Source: Castellaniella sp034007085 (GTDB lineage: Bacteria > Pseudomonadota > Gammaproteobacteria > Burkholderiales > Burkholderiaceae_B). From it: a stretch of DNA of 10,758 nt. Every line of letters begins with the position of its first letter. The stretch's first letter is position 1. Below the pieces are notes generated by a model. The model saw only the letters and a list, made by a program, of their open reading frames with translations, was not told the DNA's origin and did no database searches. Made by a program: the position numbers and the translations under genes. The DNA is taken from the NCBI RefSeq assembly GCF_034007085.1, contig NZ_JAVERO010000071.1, forward strand, positions 1-10,758, in the 5' to 3' direction. Below, piece after piece: positions 6,307 to 10,758 of this stretch.

Positions 6307-7180
6307 GTTCGGAAGCAGGCGGGCCTGGATCCAGCAGCCGCTGGATGTGCAGCCAGCGCGCCCGCTTGCTATCGGCGCTTACGACGGTGAAGACCAGGCC
6401 GTGGCCTTCGTGGCGCTCGCCGCGTCGCGGGATGTGACCCAGTTCGGCTGCGAGCCAGCCGTTGAGCGTATCGGCATCCTCGTCGGGCAGTTGGACGCCG
6501 AAGGCTTCGTTGAAATCCTCGATTTCTGCGGAGCCCATCGCGCGCCAGCTGTTTTCGCCGGTGCGGAAGATGGTCTTTTCATCTTCGTCATCGAATTCGT
6601 CCTCGATGTCGCCGACGATCTGTTCCAGCACGTCTTCCATGGTCACCAGGCCACAGACGCCACCATGTTCGTCAATGACGATGGCCAGGTGATTGCGGCT
6701 GACGCGGAATTCATGCAGCAGTTCGTTCAGGCGCTTGGATTCCGGGATGAAGACCGGCGGGCGCACCAGGGCGCGGATGTCCAGCGCGTGATCGGCCAGG
6801 GCCAGCAACAGATCCTTGGCGAGCAGTACGCCGATGATGTTGTCGCGGTCGCCTTCGTAGACGGGAAAGCGGGAATGGCCGGTTTCGGTGATGCTGGGCA
6901 TCAGTTCCGCCAGGGGGCGGGAAATATCGAGCAGGTCCATGCGCGCGCGCGACACCATGATGTCGGCCACGGTCTTGTCCGCGACCGTGAGCGCCCCGGA
7001 AATCATGGCATACGATTCCCCGTCGAGGACGGAGTGGTCATGGGCGGCTTCCAGGACCGCGCGGATATCGTCGCGGTCGGCAGGCGGGGCTGGGCGCAGC
7101 AGGGCCTTGAAGCGGGAAAACAAGGAACGTGTGGACCGGGGCGGTCGAGGCTCCGGGTCAGGTGTGTGGGGTTCTGACAT
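6296..7180 (-). CDS. corC: CorC/YbeX-type CBS-domain protein
   Basis: A soluble protein of 294 residues related to CorC (YbeX), named for a role in magnesium and cobalt resistance and linked to ribosome or RNA functions by its neighbours. Its biochemical role is unsettled. Two CBS domains lie at about 70-130 (starting TVADIMVSRARMDLLD) and 135-190 (SRNHLAIVIDEHGGVCGLVT), followed by an acidic linker (DIEDEFDDEDE). A CorC_HlyC domain follows at about 205-285 (DTLNGWLAAELGHIPRRGE). There is no membrane DUF21 domain, so it is the short form. The chosen start (MSEPHTPD) has AGGA four bases upstream. Start codons further upstream, including an ATG 11 codons earlier, lack a ribosome site. It lies 52 bases after ybeY and overlaps lnt by 11 bases. 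Confidence 0.92.
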   Translation of the reverse strand: MSEPHTPDPEPRPPRSTRSLFSRFKALLRPAPPADRDDIRAVLEAAHDHSVLDGESYAMISGALTVADKTVADIMVSRARMDLLDISRPLAELMPSITETGHSRFPVYEGDRDNIIGVLLAKDLLLALADHALDIRALVRPPVFIPESKRLNELLHEFRVSRNHLAIVIDEHGGVCGLVTMEDVLEQIVGDIEDEFDDEDEKTIFRTGENSWRAMGSAEIEDFNEAFGVQLPDEDADTLNGWLAAELGHIPRRGERHEGHGLVFTVVSADSKRARWLHIQRLLDPGPPASEHAA

Positions 7181-7213
7181 TGTCCTGGGGACGAGTGACG
7201 GATTCTGTAGCAT

Positions 7214-7232
7214 AACCGATAAACGATCGGTT
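7214..7232. other. hairpin in the ybeY-corC gap
   Basis: AACCGAT (7214-7220), a 5-base loop and ATCGGTT (7226-7232) form a perfect 7-bp stem beginning directly after the ybeY stop on the minus strand. No T run follows, so it is more likely an mRNA processing or stabilising element than a terminator. The gap is the only one in the cluster. Confidence 0.4.
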
Positions 7233-7718
7233 TCAGGCGTGGTCGTCGTCGATGTAGGGATTCGGAATGCCCTGGGCGGCCAGGATGCGGGCTTCCAGGG
7301 CTTCCATGCGTGCGGCTTCGTCGGCTTCGATGTGGTCGTGGCCCAGCGCATGCAGCACGCCGTGGGTGACCAGATGGGCGGCGTGGTGCAGCAGGGGCTT
7401 GCCTTGCTCGGTGGCTTCGCGTTCCAGCACGGGCAGGCACAGCACGATGTCGCCCAGAATCAGGCCGGACGGATCAGCGCCGTATTCGAAAGTCAGCACA
7501 TTGGTGGGGTAATCGCGCTGCCGCCAGGTCGCGTTCAGGGTGCGGCTTTCTTCGGCGCCGACGATGCGCAGGGTCAAGGCTACCGGACTGCCGGCACGGG
7601 GTTCGGGTGGGGCCAGGGCCAGGGCCAGGGCGCGCCCCGTCCAGCGCCGCAGGCGCCAGCGAGGCAGCGTCGGTGCTTCGGTGGCGTATTGGACCGAGAG
7701 GGAAAAATCAGGATACAT
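7233..7718 (-). CDS. ybeY: endoribonuclease YbeY (rRNA maturation factor)
   Basis: Zinc-dependent single-strand endoribonuclease needed for 16S rRNA 3'-end maturation and ribosome quality control, acting in the cytoplasm. The 161-residue length is typical. The metal-binding H-x3-H-x5-H motif is present in HGVLHALGHDH (His119, His123, His129), and the conserved LNATWRQRDYPTNVLTFEYG segment carries the expected arginine (Arg66) and the TNVL motif. The start MYPDFSL is chosen because a longer open frame upstream lies wholly inside the phoH gene and lacks homology. The ATG overlaps the phoH stop by 11 bases, with no clear ribosome site, suggesting coupled translation. PhoH-like ATPase and YbeY are adjacent in most proteobacteria and are thought to work together on RNA. 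Confidence 0.96.
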   Translation of the reverse strand: MYPDFSLSVQYATEAPTLPRWRLRRWTGRALALALAPPEPRAGSPVALTLRIVGAEESRTLNATWRQRDYPTNVLTFEYGADPSGLILGDIVLCLPVLEREATEQGKPLLHHAAHLVTHGVLHALGHDHIEADEAARMEALEARILAAQGIPNPYIDDDHA

Positions 7719-8721
7719 GGTCGCCCGCCCGTTCGTAGGCTTCGACGATGCGGCCCACCAGCGGGTGGCGCACCACATCGCGGCTGGTGAAGCGGGTCTG
7801 GGCAATGCCCGGTACATCATCGAGCACGTCCAGGGCGTGCAGCAGGCCGCTCTGGTGGCCTTTGGGCAAGTCCACCTGGGAAGGGTCGCCATTGATGACG
7901 GCCTTGCTGCCGAAGCCGATCCGGGTGAGGAACATCTTCATCTGTTCCGGCGTGGTGTTCTGCGCCTCGTCGAGGATGATGAATGCGTGGTTCAGCGTGC
8001 GTCCACGCATGTAGGCCAGCGGAGCGATTTCGATGGTCTGTTTTTCGAACAGGCGCTGAGTGCGCTCGAAACCCAGCAGGTCGTACAGGGCATCGTAGAG
8101 CGGTCGCAGGTAGGGATCGACTTTCTGCACCAGATCGCCAGGCAGGAAACCCAGGCGTTCGCCTGCTTCCACGGCGGGGCGCGTCAGCACCAGCCGGGAC
8201 ACGGATTCGCGTTCCAGCGCGTCGATGGCGCAGGCTACGGCCAGCCAGGTCTTGCCGGTGCCGGCCGGCCCGACACCGAAGGTCACATCATGCTTCAGGA
8301 TGGCGTTCAGATAGTCGCGCTGGCGCGGGGTGCGTGGCCGCAGGTCGGTCTTGCGGGTGCGCAGGCTCAGGCTGGCATCGTCCACGGGCGGCAGATCGGG
8401 CAAGCCGGGCGCGTCTTCGGGGGCCGTGCCTGCATGGGCACCCAGTTCCACCAGGCCGAGTTGCAGGGTGTCCAGGGACAGTGGCGCCTGGGCCGCGCGT
8501 TCGTGGAACCAGCGCAGCGCCCGGGCGGCTGGGCGTGCCTGGACGCCCCGGAGGGTATAGCGGTTGCCGCGCCGCTGGATCTCCACTCCGTAGGCCTGGG
8601 CGATCTGGCGCAGATTTTCGTCCAGCGGTCCGCACAGATTGGCCAGGTGGGTGTTGTCGGCGTCCAGTTGCAGCGTGAGCGGGCGGGCCTTGGGGCCGCC
8701 AGAGCGTGGGGCAGCGGTCAT
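7708..8721 (-). CDS. ybeZ: PhoH-like ATPase (YbeZ)
   Basis: Cytoplasmic PhoH-family ATPase, believed to act as an RNA helicase-like partner of YbeY. At 337 residues it has the usual length. An N-terminal region with a KH-like or RNA-binding character (about 15-75) is followed by a proline-rich linker (about 95-130) and the P-loop domain (about 130-330). Walker A is GPAGTGKT (151-158) and Walker B is FIILDEAQN (247-255). VLTRPAVEAGERLGFLPGD and the INGDPSQVDLP sensor segment are typical of the family. The ATG overlaps the miaB stop in ATGA (8721-8718), a clear sign of translational coupling. Despite the name, no phosphate-regulation signal is seen. Confidence 0.95.
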   Translation of the reverse strand: MTAAPRSGGPKARPLTLQLDADNTHLANLCGPLDENLRQIAQAYGVEIQRRGNRYTLRGVQARPAARALRWFHERAAQAPLSLDTLQLGLVELGAHAGTAPEDAPGLPDLPPVDDASLSLRTRKTDLRPRTPRQRDYLNAILKHDVTFGVGPAGTGKTWLAVACAIDALERESVSRLVLTRPAVEAGERLGFLPGDLVQKVDPYLRPLYDALYDLLGFERTQRLFEKQTIEIAPLAYMRGRTLNHAFIILDEAQNTTPEQMKMFLTRIGFGSKAVINGDPSQVDLPKGHQSGLLHALDVLDDVPGIAQTRFTSRDVVRHPLVGRIVEAYERAGDHVS

Positions 8722-10181
8722 TGCAGGGTATCGTTCGTCATGATTTCGCCGCGCAGGGTATTGGTCAGGGCCGCCGTGATGCGCACATCGACCATCTGTC
8801 CGATCAGGCGCGGCTGGCCGGCGAAGTTGACGATGCGGTTGTTTTCGGTCCGGCCTTTCATGTCGCCGGGATCCTTTTTGGATGGACCTTCGACCAGCAG
8901 GCGCTGGACGCTGCCGACCATGGAACGGCTGATGGCGGCGGCCTGTTCGTTGATCAGGGCCTGCAGGCGGTGCAGTCGATCCAGCTTTTCGGCTTCCGGC
9001 GTGTGGTCGGGCAGATCGGCCGCTGGCGTGCCGGGGCGGCGCGAATACACGAAGGAGAACGACTGGTCGAAACCCACATGGCGCACCAGATCCAATGTTT
9101 TCTGGAAGTCAGCCTCGGTTTCGCCGGGAAAGCCGACGATGAAATCCGAGGACAGCGTCATGTCGGGCCGTGCGGCGCGCAGGCGGCGGATGATCGACTT
9201 GTATTCCAGGACCGTGTAGCCGCGTTTCATGGCGGCCAGCACCCGGTCGCTGCCGGCCTGGACCGGCAGGTGCAGAAAGGGGACGAGCTTGGGCAGTCGG
9301 CCGTGGGCCTCGATCAGCCGCGCGGTCATTTCCTTGGGATGCGAGGTGGTGTAGCGGATGCGTTCGATGCCGGGGATGTCGTGGACATAATCCAGCAGCA
9401 TGGCGAAATCGGCGATGGCTCCGTCGGCGCCGGCCGGTCCCCGGTAGGCGTTGACATTCTGGCCCAGCAGGGTGATTTCGCGTACGCCCTGGTCGGCCAG
9501 GTCGGCGATTTCTACCAGCACGTCGTCAAATGGCCGCGAAACCTCGGCCCCACGGGTATAAGGAACGACACAGAAGCTGCAGTATTTGCTGCAGCCTTCC
9601 ATGATGGAGACGAAGGCGGCCGGCCCGTCGATCCGGGCGGGGGGCAGGGCATCGAATTTTTCGATTTCCGGGAAGGAAATATCCACCTGGGGCCGTCCCG
9701 TGGCGCGGCGCTGGTCGATGAGTTCCGGCAGGCGGTGCAGGGTCTGGGGGCCGAACACCACGTCCACATAAGGCGCGCGGCGCACGATGGCCTCGCCTTC
9801 CTGGCTGGCCACGCAGCCGCCGACCCCGATCACCAGGCCGGGGTTCTGCTGTTTCAGGTGCTGCACGCGACCCAGATCGGAAAAGACCTTTTCCTGGGCC
9901 TTTTCGCGCACCGAACAGGTGTTGAACAGGATGATGTCGGCGTCGTCCGGGGTCTGGGTCAGTTCCACCCCCTTGGCGGCGTGCAGCACATCGGCCATTT
10001 TTTCGGAATCGTATTCGTTCATCTGGCAGCCGAAGGTGCGGATGAACAGTTTTTTTACGCGGCCGGGCTCTGTCGGTTGCAACAGGGCGGCCAGGGCCTG
10101 GTCCTGGGCTGGGTCGGCGGCGGGGCGGGTGTTTGAAGATGCAGGCGGGACGCCGGGGCGGCGCAGGGTGGTTTCTTGCAT
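8718..10181 (-). CDS. miaB: tRNA-2-methylthio-N6-dimethylallyladenosine synthase MiaB
   Basis: Radical-SAM methylthiotransferase that adds a methylthio group to i6A37 in tRNAs reading UNN codons, in the cytoplasm. Length 487 residues. The N-terminal MTTase domain carries the second cluster's cysteines: Cys52 (FGCQMNEYDS), Cys89 (NTCSVREKA) and Cys123 (GGCVASQEG). The radical-SAM motif CSKYCSFC gives Cys197, Cys201 and Cys204. A TRAM domain (about 415-480) closes the protein, which ends in EIMTNDTLQ. About 45 low-complexity residues precede the conserved core (KKLFIRTFGCQMN); E. coli MiaB begins almost at the core. The ATG at 10181 lacks a clear ribosome site, and no other ATG, GTG or TTG was found closer to the core. 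It is the first gene of the leftward cluster. Confidence 0.96.
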   Translation of the reverse strand: MQETTLRRPGVPPASSNTRPAADPAQDQALAALLQPTEPGRVKKLFIRTFGCQMNEYDSEKMADVLHAAKGVELTQTPDDADIILFNTCSVREKAQEKVFSDLGRVQHLKQQNPGLVIGVGGCVASQEGEAIVRRAPYVDVVFGPQTLHRLPELIDQRRATGRPQVDISFPEIEKFDALPPARIDGPAAFVSIMEGCSKYCSFCVVPYTRGAEVSRPFDDVLVEIADLADQGVREITLLGQNVNAYRGPAGADGAIADFAMLLDYVHDIPGIERIRYTTSHPKEMTARLIEAHGRLPKLVPFLHLPVQAGSDRVLAAMKRGYTVLEYKSIIRRLRAARPDMTLSSDFIVGFPGETEADFQKTLDLVRHVGFDQSFSFVYSRRPGTPAADLPDHTPEAEKLDRLHRLQALINEQAAAISRSMVGSVQRLLVEGPSKKDPGDMKGRTENNRIVNFAGQPRLIGQMVDVRITAALTNTLRGEIMTNDTLQ

Positions 10182-10200
10182 GGTTGGGTGCCGTGACGGG

Positions 10201-10229
10201 TTTATATCCCGGGGGCGTAAAAGTCTGGA
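10201..10229 (-). promoter_or_regulatory. weak candidate promoter for the miaB cluster
   Basis: On the minus strand TATAAA (10206-10201) could be a -10 box about 20 bases before the miaB ATG, with a poor -35 (TCCAGA, 10229-10224) at 17 bases. A promoter is expected here, because a strong terminator closes secF just upstream. The match is weak. Confidence 0.25.
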
Positions 10230-10334
10230 AACCTTCAATTGTACTGTGGATGAGTCCAGGTGCTGGCGGCGCTGCGGGACGGTGGCGGGTGGTTCTCCGA
10301 CAACCGCCCGTTGCCGCGCACGGATCAAGAACCC

Positions 10335-10369
10335 AAAAAACAGGGCCGGCTGTCCGAAGACGCCGGCCC
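10335..10369 (-). terminator. Rho-independent terminator of the secF transcript
   Basis: On the minus strand GGGCCGGC plus GTC, loop TTCG, GAC and GCCGGCCC make an 11-bp stem with one bulged base and a UUCG loop. TG and then TTTTTT (10340-10335) follow. It lies 27 bases after the secF stop and separates secF from the miaB cluster. Confidence 0.92.
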
Positions 10370-10395
10370 AGGAAGCAGGCGGACAGGAAACGGAT

Positions 10396-10758
10396 TTACC
10401 CGAGTTCGACTTCCGGTTCGTCCTTTTTGACCGGCTTGACCAGGTCCTCGCGCTTGATGCCCATCCACATCGCCAGGGCCGCGGCCACGAATACCGACGA
10501 ATAGATCCCGAACCAGATCCCGATCGTCAGGGCCAGGGAAAAATTGTGCAGGGTGGGGCCGCCGAAGAAGAACATGGACAGCACCATCATCTGGGTGGAG
10601 CCGTGGGTGATGATGGTCCGGGAAATGTTCTGCGTGATCGATGCGTTGATGATCTCGCGCACCGATGCCTTGCGCTGCTTGCGGAAGTTTTCGCGGATCC
10701 GGTCCATGACCACCACGGATTCGTTCACCGAATAGCCCAGCACGGCCAGTACTCCGGC
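10396..10758 (-). CDS. secF: protein translocase subunit SecF, C-terminal part
   Basis: The C-terminal 120 residues of SecF, the inner-membrane partner of SecD that uses the proton gradient to help protein export through SecYEG. The frame is open to the right edge of the window; full-length SecF is about 310 residues. The conserved block LGYSVNESVVVMDRIRENFR is followed by SITQNISRTIITHGSTQMM and two hydrophobic segments (about residues 52-66 and 72-94). The tail is charged (KPVKKDEPEVELG). The gene ends in TAA at 10398-10396 and is followed by its own terminator. secD would be expected further right, before secF. Confidence 0.96.
   Translation of the reverse strand, partial: AGVLAVLGYSVNESVVVMDRIRENFRKQRKASVREIINASITQNISRTIITHGSTQMMVLSMFFFGGPTLHNFSLALTIGIWFGIYSSVFVAAALAMWMGIKREDLVKPVKKDEPEVELG

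Noticed and set aside
7610..7630. Tandem GGCCAG hexamers in ybeY
   Set aside because: They code for an Ala-Leu run in the expected frame of a conserved gene and fit ordinary high-GC codon use.
7540..10136. Long rightward open frames (559 and 476 codons) opposite phoH and miaB
   Set aside because: They lie antisense to well-supported conserved genes and give products rich in Gly, Gln and Arg with no recognisable motif.

Overview
The window joins two unlike kinds of DNA. Positions 1 to about 1307 are AT-rich. They hold the 5' part of a leftward plasmid-type replication gene (RepL-like winged helix), three 18-bp palindromic repeats upstream of it, some orphan expression signals, a GC-rich inverted repeat and a broken rightward reading frame. 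Positions 1447 to 10758 are GC-rich chromosome with ordinary coding structure. Between them, 1308-1430 is a stretch of intermediate composition, and 1431-1446 matches the last 16 bases of a bacterial tRNA gene, most like tRNA-Asp(GUC). A strong Rho-independent terminator follows at once. The simplest reading is the right end of an integrated plasmid or integrative element at a tRNA 3' end. A chimeric assembly join cannot be excluded from the sequence alone.

The chromosomal part looks like a betaproteobacterium of the order Burkholderiales, probably Alcaligenaceae-like (Bordetella, Achromobacter, Castellaniella and relatives). This rests on high GC, the gene order and protein sequence style; the genus cannot be named.

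Layout from left to right: a rightward membrane-anchored PAS-PAS-GGDEF-EAL protein (1675-4575) with a possible GntR/FadR-type operator upstream. Its EAL domain has lost the central double aspartate. Its stop codon sits in the loop of a 13-bp hairpin that separates it from a convergent leftward cluster. Read in the direction of transcription, that cluster is miaB, phoH-like (ybeZ), ybeY, corC-like (ybeX) and lnt (10181 down to 4645). The genes overlap by 4 or 11 bases, except for a 52-base gap between ybeY and corC. Upstream of it lies the 3' part of secF, closed by its own terminator.

The leftward cluster is a conserved housekeeping group: tRNA modification (MiaB), RNA quality control and 16S rRNA maturation (PhoH-like ATPase and YbeY), a CBS-domain protein usually linked to ion efflux (CorC), and lipoprotein maturation (Lnt). 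The AT-rich segment and its junction are the unusual part of the window. I see no complete undescribed system here, only the edge of one mobile replicon with some noteworthy cis-elements.
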